From Candidatus Borreliella tachyglossi (GTDB lineage Bacteria > Spirochaetota > Spirochaetia > Borreliales > Borreliaceae): a stretch of 64,000 bases of DNA. The translations under genes were made by a program, and so were the position numbers. The stretch covers positions 4,454 through 68,453 of the forward strand of contig NZ_CP025785.1 of the NCBI RefSeq assembly GCF_003076595.1, read 5' to 3'. This document shows positions 41,880 through 52,357 of the stretch, piece by piece (position 1 is the stretch's first letter; every line of letters begins with the position of its first letter). The notes below the pieces were generated by a model. The model was given only the letters and a program-made list of their open reading frames with translations, was not told the origin of the DNA and searched no databases.

Positions 41880-42554
41880 TTGCACAACGCAATTTTATGG
41901 CTTATTATGTTAATCTGTACTTATTCAATTTTAATTACTATATACAAATTTTTTGGGAAAAAAGGGCTATTTGTATGGGTAACATCTTCTGTAATTATTG
42001 CAAACATTCAAGTTCTAAAACAACTTACAATATTTGGACTTAATGCTACTCTTGGAAATATTATTTATTCATCATCATATATTGCAACAGATATCCTATC
42101 GGAAGTCTACGGCCTTAAAACTTCAAAAAAGGCAGTTTATATTGGCTTTTTAGGCTTCGCAATTTTTGCCCTCATTACAAATGTTCAACTTTTGTTTTCA
42201 AAAAATCATTCTGATATATATTTCGAAAGCTTACAAAGTATTTTCTCTCCAATGCCATTTTTATTAGTTGCATCTATCATTGCATACATAATATCTCAAC
42301 TAAATGACATATATTTATATCAATATATTAAAAATAAATTTCCAAAATATCTCTTTATCAGAAGCAATGGCTCAACATTAGTAAGTGAGCTAATATATAC
42401 AACAATTTTTATAAGTATTGCAACATATTTTAATATATTTCCAAAAGAAGCTTATCCTAATATGATGATTTCTACATATGTAATTAAAGTAGCTGCTGGA
42501 ATTCTAGGATCTTTATTTATTTATTTTGCAATAAGTAAATCTAAAAAAACATGA
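41880..42554 (+). CDS. Queuosine-precursor transporter, YhhQ/DUF165 family
   Basis: 224 residues with about six membrane helices. The family signature ATDILSEVYGLKTSKKA includes the Asp-Glu-Tyr-Gly motif of VUT_1/YhhQ transporters, and conserved polar residues recur in SQLNDIYLYQYIK and RSNGSTLVSELI. YhhQ imports preQ0/preQ1 for tRNA queuosine synthesis; that substrate is inferred. TTG start at 41880, 6 bases after GAGG. It lies 135 bases from ssrA and is followed by a paralogue. Confidence 0.85.
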   Translation: MHNAILWLIMLICTYSILITIYKFFGKKGLFVWVTSSVIIANIQVLKQLTIFGLNATLGNIIYSSSYIATDILSEVYGLKTSKKAVYIGFLGFAIFALITNVQLLFSKNHSDIYFESLQSIFSPMPFLLVASIIAYIISQLNDIYLYQYIKNKFPKYLFIRSNGSTLVSELIYTTIFISIATYFNIFPKEAYPNMMISTYVIKVAAGILGSLFIYFAISKSKKT

Positions 42555-42601
42555 ATATCTGTTTAACTATTAAATATTAATTTGCTATAATTGATAAACA
42601 T

Positions 42602-43288
42602 ATGATAGACATACTCTTATGGATAGGTTTATTATTATTTATATACCTAATATTAACAGGTTTTTACTATTTCTTTGGAAAATTGGGTCTTTTTTGCTTT
42701 AACGTTATCATGATGATTATTTTAAATGTTCTTATACTAAAGAAAACAATTATTTTTGGACACATCATAAGTCTAGCAGGAATAACTCATCTATCAACTC
42801 TTTTTTCACTAAACTTGATTACAGAAAAATATAACGCCAAAACAGCCATAAAATCTGCAACATTAATCAGACTCATGCACATAACTTTTATAATAATGAT
42901 AAATTTTATATTAGCTTTTCAGCACAATAAATTTGATACTTCAAATATACACTTCAAAATATTGTTTTACAATATTTCATATATTTCAGTAGTTCTCTCT
43001 GGTACATATGTTACATTACTTTCTCACTGTTCTAATATATACATATATGATATCCTCAGTAAAAAAAATATAAAAAGTAAATGGATCAAGCATAATGTAT
43101 CAAGATTGCTTACCTCATATATAGCTTATGCTTTAATTAATGTCTCAATGCACGCGATAACACAAGTATACCCTGATAACAATAATGTCAACCTTATAGA
43201 AGGTTCACTGCTTTTTACCATAATAGCAATGACCGTTGATACCTTCATTTATTATTTCCTGAATTCTCTTAAAGTTAAAGAAGCTTAA
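42602..43288 (+). CDS. Diverged paralogue of the YhhQ-type transporter
   Basis: 228 residues with the same topology and matching segments at the same positions as the gene upstream (FGKLGLFCFN, KKTIIFG, SLNLITEKYNAKTA, SHCSNIYIYD). The key Asp of the DxxSExYG motif is Asn here and the glycine after Tyr is Asn. This suggests a changed substrate or loss of activity. 47-base gap after the first copy and no clear Shine-Dalgarno sequence. Its stop overlaps the end of the convergent trmH remnant. Confidence 0.7.
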   Translation: MIDILLWIGLLLFIYLILTGFYYFFGKLGLFCFNVIMMIILNVLILKKTIIFGHIISLAGITHLSTLFSLNLITEKYNAKTAIKSATLIRLMHITFIIMINFILAFQHNKFDTSNIHFKILFYNISYISVVLSGTYVTLLSHCSNIYIYDILSKKNIKSKWIKHNVSRLLTSYIAYALINVSMHAITQVYPDNNNVNLIEGSLLFTIIAMTVDTFIYYFLNSLKVKEA

Positions 43289-43636
43289 ATTTTAAGTCCC
43301 TGAATAAGCTTATGTCCCCGCAGCTTTTCTATAATATGTAGAGAACTTTCCCTCAAACGATTAATCAATAAATAAAGACTATTGCAACAACCACAGAAAG
43401 ATTATAGCTTTGTGTAAATCTATTCACTTTGAAGCATCAAGAACAACATCTGGATTTAAAATATATTTCTTAGTAATATGAATATTACTAAATCCCAAAA
43501 TTTCAATTTTAGACATTGTAGCGCTTGCGTTTTGAGATTGAAAAATATCTTCAAGTACAAATGTCAAATAATTTGTTCGATTATTTAACATTTTATCTAT
43601 TCTATTTCGTCTTCTCTCTGTAATAAATGCAGACAA
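43285..43636 (-). pseudogene. trmH: Remnant of a TrmH/SpoU-type tRNA 2'-O-methyltransferase
   Basis: The first ~70 codons read as the N-terminus of TrmH: RRRNRIDKMLNNRTNYL, TFVLEDIFQSQNAS and EILGFSNIHI match family segments. At the ASKW position TGG has become TGA. After a deletion of roughly 300 bases the conserved C-terminal QSYNLSVVVAIV reappears in another frame, with further shifts before a final stop. The SAM-binding trefoil-knot core is missing, so it cannot be functional. The upstream frame is open for a few more codons without a good start. Fills most of the 458-base gap between the transporter paralogue and ung. Confidence 0.8.
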
Positions 43637-43746
43637 AACTTCTATTCTTTTAGTGTATCACTAATCGCAAAGTATAAGTTTAAATAACAACTATAAAGTT
43701 AAATAAATATCTTTTAAAATAAACTATTTTTTATATAATACTAAGA

Positions 43747-44418
43747 ATGGAAGTAAAAATTGAAGAATCTTGGAAAGAAATGTTAAAATATGAATTTAAT
43801 AAAGAATATTTTAGAAAACTTGTGCGTTTCATAAAAAATGAATATAAAGCAAAAACAGGGAAAATATTTCCACCTCCAAAGCTCATATTTAATGCCTTTG
43901 ATTCTCTACCATTCAGAGATATAAAAATAGTCATACTTGGACAAGATCCATATCATGGAAAAGGGCAAGCTAATGGTTTGGCGTTTTCTGTTAATTCAGA
44001 TATCAAAATACCTCCATCACTACAAAATATTTTCAAAGAAATAGAGAGAAGTTTGAAAATAAGAACTATCCCAAATGGAAACTTAAAAAGATGGGCAACT
44101 CAAGGTGTGTTTTTATTAAACGCAATATTAACAGTTGAAGAAGGCCTTCCCTCATCTCATAAAGACGTTGGTTGGGAAATTTTTACAAACGCAATAATAA
44201 AAATTATTTCAAACAACCTAGATAATATTGTGTTTATGCTATGGGGTAATTTCGCAAGAAGCAAAAAAGACTTAATAGACACCTCAAGACATTTAATTCT
44301 TGAAACAAGTCACCCATCCCCTTATTCTGCAAATAATGGATTTCTAGGCTCAAATCATTTTAGTAAGGCCTTATATTATCTCCAACAGCAAAACAAAACC
44401 CTAGTAGATTTCAAGTAA
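43747..44418 (+). CDS. ung: Uracil-DNA glycosylase, family 1
   Basis: Excises uracil from DNA. The water-activating motif GQDPYHG and the DNA-intercalation motif HPSPYSA are intact, with the [11 protein letters not shown] strand between. 223 residues, standard. Upstream is the trmH remnant on the opposite strand; downstream secG converges with a 54-base gap. Confidence 0.96.
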   Translation: MEVKIEESWKEMLKYEFNKEYFRKLVRFIKNEYKAKTGKIFPPPKLIFNAFDSLPFRDIKIVILGQDPYHGKGQANGLAFSVNSDIKIPPSLQNIFKEIERSLKIRTIPNGNLKRWATQGVFLLNAILTVEEGLPSSHKDVGWEIFTNAIIKIISNNLDNIVFMLWGNFARSKKDLIDTSRHLILETSHPSPYSANNGFLGSNHFSKALYYLQQQNKTLVDFK

Positions 44419-44439
44419 ATTAACTTGCCTGAAAACCAC

Positions 44440-44454
44440 TTTGATAATATCAAA
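44440..44454. repeat. Small inverted repeat between ung and secG
   Basis: TTTGATAATATCAAA has 6-bp arms, flanked further out by ACTTG and CAAGT. It lies between convergent genes and might weakly terminate either transcript, but there is no T-tract immediately after it. Confidence 0.3.
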
Positions 44455-44472
44455 CAAGTCATCTTCTAAAAT

Positions 44473-44826
44473 TTAATCTTCCCCTTTCTCCAAATCTTCT
44501 CCAGCAGCATCTTTATCTTGTTTCGTATCATCATTCCAAAATGTTGAACTTTTTTCATTTGTCTTAACATTTTTTAATAAACTGTCATCAACCCTTTTGG
44601 TATTAATAAAAGATAATGCAACAACAAAAATAAAAAAAAGTGCAATAAAAAATCCTGTAATCCTTACCGCAATATTGGAAGACTTCGCTCCAAAAATAGA
44701 AGAACTGCCCCCGCCAAATACTCCTCCGATACCATCACCTTGTTCGTCTTGAAATAATACTAATAAAATAATCAAAAATGAAGTAACAATAAAAAAGATA
44801 AACATTAAAAATCTAAATAACTCCAA
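44473..44826 (-). CDS. secG: Protein-export membrane protein SecG
   Basis: 117 residues: two membrane helices (about 3-25 and 53-73) joined by the SecG-type loop with DEQGDGIGGVFGGG and FGAKSS. An unusually charged C-terminal tail of ~40 residues follows. Part of the SecYEG translocon. Last gene of the gap-pgk-tpiA-secG cluster. Confidence 0.93.
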   Translation of the reverse strand: MELFRFLMFIFFIVTSFLIILLVLFQDEQGDGIGGVFGGGSSSIFGAKSSNIAVRITGFFIALFFIFVVALSFINTKRVDDSLLKNVKTNEKSSTFWNDDTKQDKDAAGEDLEKGED

Positions 44827-44838
44827 AACAAACCCCTT

Positions 44839-45603
44839 CTACCCAACTACCTTACTAATTATATCCAAAAACGAATCAGCTTTCAAAGAAGCACCGCCAA
44901 TCAATGCTCCATCAATATCACTCTCTCCCATAAGGCTAGCTACATTACCAACATTAACAGATCCACCGTACTGAATAATAATTTTATCTGCTGCTGACTT
45001 TGAATATAACTTCTCAATCTCAAGTCTAATTGACTTGTGTACTTTTTGTGCTTCTTCTTTAGTCGCTGTTATGCCAGTTCCAATCGCCCATACAGGCTCA
45101 TACGCTAAAATTATTCTATTAAGCTCAGATTCAGAAACAGAAGACAAACCTTTTCTAACTTGATTTACAACAATATCTGTAGTTTTACCACTCTCTCTTT
45201 CCTGAAGAGTTTCTCCAATACAAAGAACCAAATACTTAAATGGATGCTTAAGGCCTGCAAGAATTTTTTTATTCACTACCACATCAGTGTCGCCAAGATA
45301 AGTTCTACATTCAGAATGGCCTATGATTACATAATCAACTCCAAATTCCAAAAGCATAGAAGCTGATATTTCACCCGTTCTTGCCCCACTATCCTCATAA
45401 GACATATTTTGAGCACCAAGAAGTACATTACTTCCTCTAGTAATCTCGCAAACTTTACAAAGAGATGTAAATGCAGGTGTTATCATGACCACAGCATTAT
45501 CCTTAATGGTCTTTACGCCATCTACAATCTCCTTAGCAACACCAGCAGCTTCTGCACCCGTATAGTGCATTTTCCAGTTCCCTGTTAAAAATACCTTTCT
45601 CAT
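44839..45603 (-). CDS. tpiA: Triosephosphate isomerase
   Basis: Glycolytic interconversion of DHAP and G3P. Substrate Lys is in GNWKMH, catalytic His is in IIGHSE, catalytic Glu is in [11 protein letters not shown] and the phosphate-binding GGSVN is near the end. 254 residues. One base separates it from pgk. Confidence 0.97.
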   Translation of the reverse strand: MRKVFLTGNWKMHYTGAEAAGVAKEIVDGVKTIKDNAVVMITPAFTSLCKVCEITRGSNVLLGAQNMSYEDSGARTGEISASMLLEFGVDYVIIGHSECRTYLGDTDVVVNKKILAGLKHPFKYLVLCIGETLQERESGKTTDIVVNQVRKGLSSVSESELNRIILAYEPVWAIGTGITATKEEAQKVHKSIRLEIEKLYSKSAADKIIIQYGGSVNVGNVASLMGESDIDGALIGGASLKADSFLDIISKVVG

Positions 45604-45604
45604 T

Positions 45605-46783
45605 TTACTTCTCCAACACTTTTATACCCGGTAAAATTTTGCCCTCAAGATATTCAAGAGAAGCACCACCACCTGTTGAAACATGAGTTATCTTATCAGC
45701 CAAATTAAACTTATTTACAGCCGCTACTGAGTCACCACCACCAACAACCGTAACCCCAGCACAAGATGCCACACAATCAGCAACCTTTGCTGTACCTTTA
45801 GAAAATGAATCGAATTCAAAAACTCCAAGAGGCCCATTCCAAATCACAGTCTTAGCTCCTCTAATTACCCCCTCAATCTCTCTTAAAGTTTTCTTGCCAA
45901 TATCCATCCCAATCTTACCATCAGGTATATCAATAGAATCAACATATTCAGGAATAGAATCTTCTCTAAATTCACTTGCAACAACATGATCAAGAGGTAA
46001 AATAACTCTCACATTCAATTCCTTTGCCTTCCTCAAAAAAGATGTAGCTACATCAATATACTCATCCTCTAGAAGAGATTTTCCAATAGAATACCCTTCT
46101 ACTTTTAAAAAGGTATAAGCCATCCCACCACCAATAACCATTGCATTTGATTTTGGCAAAAGAGACTCTAAAACCTCAATTTTTGAAGAAACTTTTGAAC
46201 CTCCAATGATAGAAACAAATGGACTCTCAGGATTTTTTAAGATTTTACCCAAGAACTTATCTTCCCTTTCCATTAAAAACCCACCAACAGCTGGCAAATA
46301 ATCCGCAACTCCTGATGTTGAAGCATGTGCTCTATGAGCAGTCCCAAAAGCATCATTTACAAAAACATCGCCATTACGTGATAATTTTTTTGCAAAATCA
46401 CAATCATTCTTCTCTTCTTCCTTATAAAATCTTACATTTTCAAGTAAAACGATATCTCCATTCTTCATACAAGAAACAACAGCCTCTACCTCATCGCCTA
46501 TGCAATCAGAAAGTATTTCAATATTCTGTCCCAATAGCTCTGACAATCTTTTAGCAACAGGCCTAAGAGAATATCTAAGATTTTTCTCTCCATTTGGTCT
46601 GCCCAAATGACTCATAAGAATAACTCTGGCTCCTTGGGCTTTAAGATATTCTATTGTAGGCAATGCCGCCATAATTCTAGTATCATCACTAATGTTCCCT
46701 CCCTTCAAAGGAACATTAAAATCACATCTTACTAAGGCTCGCTTGCCTAAAAAATCAAAATCTTTGATTGTTTTTATTGACAT
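45605..46783 (-). CDS. pgk: Phosphoglycerate kinase
   Basis: ATP-generating glycolytic step. I choose the ATG at 46783 (392 residues, [11 protein letters not shown]), preceded by GAGG at suitable spacing; a TTG two codons earlier is less likely. RCDFNVPL, the [10 protein letters not shown] hinge region and the nucleotide-binding GGGDSVAAV are intact. Between gap and tpiA in one operon. Confidence 0.97.
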   Translation of the reverse strand: MSIKTIKDFDFLGKRALVRCDFNVPLKGGNISDDTRIMAALPTIEYLKAQGARVILMSHLGRPNGEKNLRYSLRPVAKRLSELLGQNIEILSDCIGDEVEAVVSCMKNGDIVLLENVRFYKEEEKNDCDFAKKLSRNGDVFVNDAFGTAHRAHASTSGVADYLPAVGGFLMEREDKFLGKILKNPESPFVSIIGGSKVSSKIEVLESLLPKSNAMVIGGGMAYTFLKVEGYSIGKSLLEDEYIDVATSFLRKAKELNVRVILPLDHVVASEFREDSIPEYVDSIDIPDGKIGMDIGKKTLREIEGVIRGAKTVIWNGPLGVFEFDSFSKGTAKVADCVASCAGVTVVGGGDSVAAVNKFNLADKITHVSTGGGASLEYLEGKILPGIKVLEK

Positions 46784-46812
46784 CCACAATTACCTCACGA
46801 GTATCTTATCTT

Positions 46813-47841
<1,029 letters not shown>

Positions 47842-47863
47842 TTATTATTACTAGAATTATTAA

Positions 47864-47892
47864 ATCATAAATTAATTAATATCAAGTGTCAA
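47864..47892 (-). promoter_or_regulatory. Promoter of the gap-pgk-tpiA-secG operon
   Basis: On the minus strand a perfect TTGACA (47892-47887), a 17-base spacer and TATGAT (47869-47864), about 45 bases upstream of the gap ATG. The -35 starts right after the stop of the upstream TPR gene, so the glycolytic genes have their own start. Confidence 0.7.
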
Positions 47893-47893
47893 A

Positions 47894-49876
47894 CTATTTT
47901 TTTATAAAAACCGTATATCCTTCCTGAATATAATCTCTTAAAAGAGCAGATGCCTTTAAAACTCCCCTAGAAATGTAATCACTCACTTCTTCAATCAAAA
48001 TTTCACCAAGAATATCCGACTTATTATAGCTAATAAAGCCAGAACTATCGTTATTATATTTCAAAGCCCCCTCTTTAAGAACCAAAAATACATCGTCTTT
48101 TTTCACATCATTTACATACCCAAGATTAAGCAGCACATCATCTTTTTTAATCTGAAGTATTTTTCCCTTCTTAGGCAAATAATCATTAAATTCCCTAGAG
48201 AAAGTACTTAAAACATCACTTAAATAAAGTACTCCCCCTGAATTGTAATTAAAAGTCACAACCTTAACGCCTGTCCTACCAGAAAAGACTTCCACCTTCA
48301 AACTAGCTGAATTTTTAAAAACATCTATATCGATATTAAAAATCAAAAACAAATCAAGATTATTGCTCCTTGCATAAGAGAACGCTTCAGAAAAACTATT
48401 TACCAAATAATCCTTGTTTTTGTTATAATCAAAGTTATAGTTAATAACCTCGATATTTGGATTGCGCTCAATTATCCGCTCAGCGTACCTTAAAATTAAA
48501 TCATTTGCACCAAAAACTTTGTTCTCATCTTGGGTAAAAATACCCACCTTATAAACTGTTCGATCATCATAAAGCTTATTTAAATCACCAATACTCTTGT
48601 AACCATATCTAAAAAATAAAGAACTCCTAATGTCAAATGCAACCATATCATAAAAATCTAACGTCTTAGCATTTACAACATTTCTCTGCTTTGTTAAATA
48701 ATATAACTCCTCATAAGCCATTACATCCAACTTCATAAGCTTATAAATTTTTGCAAGTAATAATCTAGCACTATCATTATCGGGATAAATGTCAATAGCA
48801 TTTTTTGCATTAAATATTGCTCTATCCAAGTCCAAACTCCTAAAAGCTTTAAGACCCTCATCCTCATATCTTTTAGAGATTTCCATATTAGTGTTATTAT
48901 TATGTAGAAAACTTCTAAAATTAGAAACAAAAAAACTTTCCTCAAGAGCAATGTCATAAAACTCCAAGTCCTTTTTCATACTTTTAGCTCTCTCAATGTT
49001 TAAAATAGCCTTGCTAACTTCGCCAAGCTTTAAATAAGAGTAACCAAGCAAATAATAAAGTTCATCAGAACTTTGATTAGCAAGTATTGCCTTTTGAAGA
49101 ACATTGGTTGCATCTTCATATTTAGATTGATACAAATAAACAAGCGCAAGTAAACGGTAAGCATCAACAAATCCAAAATCTTTATAAGTAGTTCCTATCA
49201 ACATTAAATAATTTTGAGCATATTTTTCAGCAACTCCCAAACTCTTAATGCTAATCGCGAATTCTGCTACTCTCTTATGAAAATCTGGAAGAGAAATAAA
49301 ATTACCCCTCACCTTGTTTATTAAATGCTGCGCCTTATCATTCATATCCAATTTCTCATAAATACCCATAAGACACTCAAAGGCATTATAATTTGTCTGA
49401 TTGTATTCAAGAATAGAAAGATAGTAATTAGCAGCTGCAATAAGCAACCCTTCCCCCTCAAATATTGAAGCAAGCCCTACTAAAGCATCAATGTTATTTT
49501 TTTGTTTAGAAATAACTTCTGAATAAAATTTTTTAGCTTGTGCCATTCCATTATTCTTGAGAAGTATATTCGCATAAAGAATCTTATATTCAATATCACC
49601 ATTAGACATTCTATAAGCTTTCTCCATAAAAAATTGAGCCTGATTATATATCTTTAATAGATAATAAATCTCTGCAATAAACTTATATGCCTCATAATAA
49701 TTAGGATTAATCTTTACAGCCTCAAGAAGCTCATCAATAGCATCATAATATTTTTGAGAAAGATAACATTCTTGCGCCTTTTGATAATATTCGATAGCAG
49801 TGGTAGTAGCACCTATTAAACTTCCAAAACTTAAATTAAAAACCAAAAGAATCGTTAAAAATCGCCTCAAATTCAC
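47894..49876 (-). CDS. Large exported TPR-repeat protein
   Basis: 660 residues with a signal peptide (about 1-23), then multiple tetratricopeptide repeats over roughly residues 25-400 (for example QKYYDAIDELLEAVKINPN). The C-terminal ~230 residues form a mixed alpha/beta domain with no recognised family (DVLLNLGYVNDVKKDDVFLV is one strand-rich part). Likely a periplasmic scaffold. GTG start overlaps the CBS-domain gene by 4 bases. Confidence 0.75.
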   Translation of the reverse strand: MNLRRFLTILLVFNLSFGSLIGATTTAIEYYQKAQECYLSQKYYDAIDELLEAVKINPNYYEAYKFIAEIYYLLKIYNQAQFFMEKAYRMSNGDIEYKILYANILLKNNGMAQAKKFYSEVISKQKNNIDALVGLASIFEGEGLLIAAANYYLSILEYNQTNYNAFECLMGIYEKLDMNDKAQHLINKVRGNFISLPDFHKRVAEFAISIKSLGVAEKYAQNYLMLIGTTYKDFGFVDAYRLLALVYLYQSKYEDATNVLQKAILANQSSDELYYLLGYSYLKLGEVSKAILNIERAKSMKKDLEFYDIALEESFFVSNFRSFLHNNNTNMEISKRYEDEGLKAFRSLDLDRAIFNAKNAIDIYPDNDSARLLLAKIYKLMKLDVMAYEELYYLTKQRNVVNAKTLDFYDMVAFDIRSSLFFRYGYKSIGDLNKLYDDRTVYKVGIFTQDENKVFGANDLILRYAERIIERNPNIEVINYNFDYNKNKDYLVNSFSEAFSYARSNNLDLFLIFNIDIDVFKNSASLKVEVFSGRTGVKVVTFNYNSGGVLYLSDVLSTFSREFNDYLPKKGKILQIKKDDVLLNLGYVNDVKKDDVFLVLKEGALKYNNDSSGFISYNKSDILGEILIEEVSDYISRGVLKASALLRDYIQEGYTVFIKK

Positions 49877-50649
49877 AAGCCTTCCTTATGGGAAATCTTT
49901 ATTACCTTAATGTTTCTCTGATGCATATTTTTAATAGTAAATATTAAATTATTATATTCTATCTTTTCATTTTTCAAAGGAATTCGTCCAAATAAATCAT
50001 AAACAAATCCCCCAAGAGTATCAAAATCTCCATCCGGGAGGCTTAATCCAAGCTTCTCATTTAAATCTTCAATCAAAACCCTAGCCGTACAAAGATAACT
50101 ACCATCTTCAAGAGGAACTATTTCATCAAGCTCATTATCAAACTCGTCTTGGATATCTCCAACAATCTCCTCAAGAATATCTTCAAGCGTAACAAGCCCT
50201 GAAACCCCACCATACTCATCAACCACAATAGCAATATGAACATGGTTTTCCTGAAACTCTTTTAAAAGCGAATCAATCTTCTTACTCTCAGGAACAAACA
50301 TGACTTTTCGCATAATGTCTTTTAGATCTATTCCATAAAAATCTTTTTTACACATATGGAAAAGGATATCTTTTGTATGAATTATTCCAATAATATCATC
50401 TATTGTTTCCCTGTAAACAGGAAATCTAGAATGATTACTAGAAGTTACAACTTTCAAAATCTCATCTTTGCTCCAAGAATAGTCAACAAAAATCACACCT
50501 ATCCTTGGAATCATAATTTCTTTCACAATAGTTTCTTTAAGAGAATGAAAATTCTTCAGTAAAGAAGTTTCAAATCTCGATTTCTCCTCAATATCCTTAT
50601 CATTAATACCTTTTTTCCTTTTATCTTTAAAATTTAAAAACCCTAACAT
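49873..50649 (-). CDS. CBS-domain protein, CorC/HlyC (TlyC) family
   Basis: 258 residues from the ATG at 50649, which shares its A with the ybeY stop (TGATG). Two CBS domains (VKEIMIPRIGVIFVD onward and LKDIMRKVMFVPES onward) are followed by the CorC_HlyC transporter-associated domain. No membrane helices, as in CorC. In enterobacteria CorC/YbeX accompanies YbeY and aids magnesium efflux or ribosome-related processes; the pairing with ybeY is the same here. The hemolysin name is historical. Confidence 0.87.
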   Translation of the reverse strand: MLGFLNFKDKRKKGINDKDIEEKSRFETSLLKNFHSLKETIVKEIMIPRIGVIFVDYSWSKDEILKVVTSSNHSRFPVYRETIDDIIGIIHTKDILFHMCKKDFYGIDLKDIMRKVMFVPESKKIDSLLKEFQENHVHIAIVVDEYGGVSGLVTLEDILEEIVGDIQDEFDNELDEIVPLEDGSYLCTARVLIEDLNEKLGLSLPDGDFDTLGGFVYDLFGRIPLKNEKIEYNNLIFTIKNMHQRNIKVIKISHKEGL

Positions 50650-51092
50650 CAAAATACCTTTCTGGTTTCTCTTAAAACTTTTTCCTGAATAATTAACATC
50701 TCCTCATTTTGAAAATCATTTGTTTTGTGAGTATATCCTATTAAATGCAAAATTCCATGTATAGTAACTCTTTGAAGCTCATCATATATCGAAACATTAA
50801 ATTCCAAAGAGCTAAACTTTAAATACTCAAGAGATATTACAAGATCACCCTGTATTTTATGCCTACCCTGTCTACTTCCTTCAAGATAATTAAAAGAAAG
50901 AACGTCAGTAGGTTCAACCTTTTGTCTAAACTCACTATTTAATTTTTGAATGTACTCATTACTGCAAAGCACAACAGACAGTTCATATTCCCTAACACAA
51001 AGAGATCCTAGAACAGATAAAATAAAATTATAATAAGAACCCATATGCTCAAATTCAATATCTTCTGCCCGTAAGCTTAGATCTTCTATCAA
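50649..51092 (-). CDS. ybeY: Endoribonuclease YbeY
   Basis: Metal-dependent RNase for 16S rRNA 3' maturation and ribosome quality control. The zinc motif [11 protein letters not shown] gives the three His ligands (H, +4, +10); the usual Asp before the third His is Thr. 147 residues. The start is TTG at 51092; no ATG is available in frame upstream. Overlaps the CBS gene by one base. Confidence 0.92.
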   Translation of the reverse strand: MIEDLSLRAEDIEFEHMGSYYNFILSVLGSLCVREYELSVVLCSNEYIQKLNSEFRQKVEPTDVLSFNYLEGSRQGRHKIQGDLVISLEYLKFSSLEFNVSIYDELQRVTIHGILHLIGYTHKTNDFQNEEMLIIQEKVLRETRKVF

Positions 51093-51186
51093 TTCACTAT
51101 ATCCTAGGATAACTATAACTTCACAATTTAAAAAATATTACACAAACAGACAAGGTTTTAATTTTTTAAACAAAACCCTTTTAAAA

Positions 51187-51540
51187 TTAAACACTAAACA
51201 AATCTTTAATTGCATCTTCAAAGGCACCTTTTTGAATAAAGCCAACAGAAACTCTTGGCTTTTTCCCAACAGGAACAAAAATAATAGTAGGTAGACTCTG
51301 AACGCCAAGTGCCATAGAAACCTCCTGTTCCTTATCAGTGTCTACTTTATAAAAATCAATTTTATCTCCATACTCCTTTGAAAGCTCTTCATAAATTGGA
51401 AACAGCATTTTACATGGCCCACACCAATCAGCATAAAAATCAATTACTGCGGGTTTTCTACCCTTAAAATCCCACTCTTTATTGTTCTCATAATCAAAAA
51501 CTTTATCAATAAATTCCTGCTTAGTCAAACTAATTGCCAT
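51187..51540 (-). CDS. trxA: Thioredoxin
   Basis: 117 residues with the active site WCGPC (Cys40, Cys43) and the cis-Pro in SLPTIIF. A cytoplasmic disulfide reductant. Monocistronic, with its own extended -10 promoter and AGGAG Shine-Dalgarno sequence. Confidence 0.96.
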   Translation of the reverse strand: MAISLTKQEFIDKVFDYENNKEWDFKGRKPAVIDFYADWCGPCKMLFPIYEELSKEYGDKIDFYKVDTDKEQEVSMALGVQSLPTIIFVPVGKKPRVSVGFIQKGAFEDAIKDLFSV

Positions 51541-51561
51541 ATTTTCTCCTATATTAGTTGA

Positions 51562-51590
51562 TTTTCATTATAGCATAAATACAATATAAT
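51562..51590 (+). promoter_or_regulatory. Candidate promoter of rsmE
   Basis: TTTTCA (51562-51567), a 17-base spacer and a perfect TATAAT (51585-51590), 21 bases before the rsmE ATG. The -35 overlaps the trxA -10 on the other strand, so the two promoters may compete. Confidence 0.5.
51567..51575 (-). promoter_or_regulatory. Extended -10 promoter of trxA
   Basis: Minus-strand TGCTATAAT, about 27 bases upstream of the trxA ATG. It is back to back with the rsmE promoter. Confidence 0.55.
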
Positions 51591-51611
51591 TAATAAGAGA
51601 TAAGTATAAAA

Positions 51612-52334
51612 ATGAATCTTATATTAATAACCTCATACGAATTTAAAAATGGAATTGTACTTAATGATTTCAGAGTAAAACACATCACCGAAATTTTAAA
51701 TCTCAAAAATAATGAAACATTTAAATTTGGAATCATTGAAGAAGAATCCATTTACTCATGCTTATACCAAAAAGACATAAAGCTTTTTTTCAAAGAAAGT
51801 CACAAAATCGCGAACTCAAATAAATTAAAACAATTAAAAATAATAATTGGCTTAATGAGACCAATTACAGCAAAAAGAATAATGAAAGACCTTACAAGCA
51901 TTGGCGTATCTGAGATTATTTTTTTTAATTCTTCACTTGGAGAAAAATCTTACTCATGTTCCAAGCTCTTTAAAGAAAAAAATTATGAAAAATACCTAAT
52001 AGAAGGTGCTATGCAAGGGGGAATTACTTACATACCAAAAGTCAAAATTCTTAAAAGTTTAACAGAAGCTTTAAAGAATGCAGAACATGAAAGCTCTGAA
52101 ACCACAAAAATACTACTTGAAAGAAAAAGCAAGAATAATCTGGTTGACTTAAATATAACAACCAAGAATGCAACTGTTATTATCGGATCAGAGCGGGGGC
52201 TTACAAAAAAAGAGATAACACTAACCCAAGAGCATAATTTCAATCCCTATAATCTCTCATTAAATATTTTAAGAACAGAAACAGCAACAGTTGTAGCATC
52301 TACCATAATTACCTCGAAAATGGCTAGTAAGTGA
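51612..52334 (+). CDS. rsmE: 16S rRNA m3U1498 methyltransferase
   Basis: 240 residues: an N-terminal PUA-like domain, then a SPOUT knot with IIGLMRPITAKRIMKDLTS, the SAM-binding VIIGSERGLTKKEI and the C-terminal SLNILRTETATVVA. All family segments are intact. Downstream is the decayed methyltransferase-nuclease region on the opposite strand. Confidence 0.94.
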   Translation: MNLILITSYEFKNGIVLNDFRVKHITEILNLKNNETFKFGIIEEESIYSCLYQKDIKLFFKESHKIANSNKLKQLKIIIGLMRPITAKRIMKDLTSIGVSEIIFFNSSLGEKSYSCSKLFKEKNYEKYLIEGAMQGGITYIPKVKILKSLTEALKNAEHESSETTKILLERKSKNNLVDLNITTKNATVIIGSERGLTKKEITLTQEHNFNPYNLSLNILRTETATVVASTIITSKMASK

Positions 52335-52357
52335 TGTTATTTGAAAGATACTGAAGC

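Noticed and set aside
49873..50649. Hemolysin (TlyC) function
   Set aside because: The name is historical; CBS plus CorC domains without membrane segments and pairing with ybeY fit a CorC/YbeX role better.
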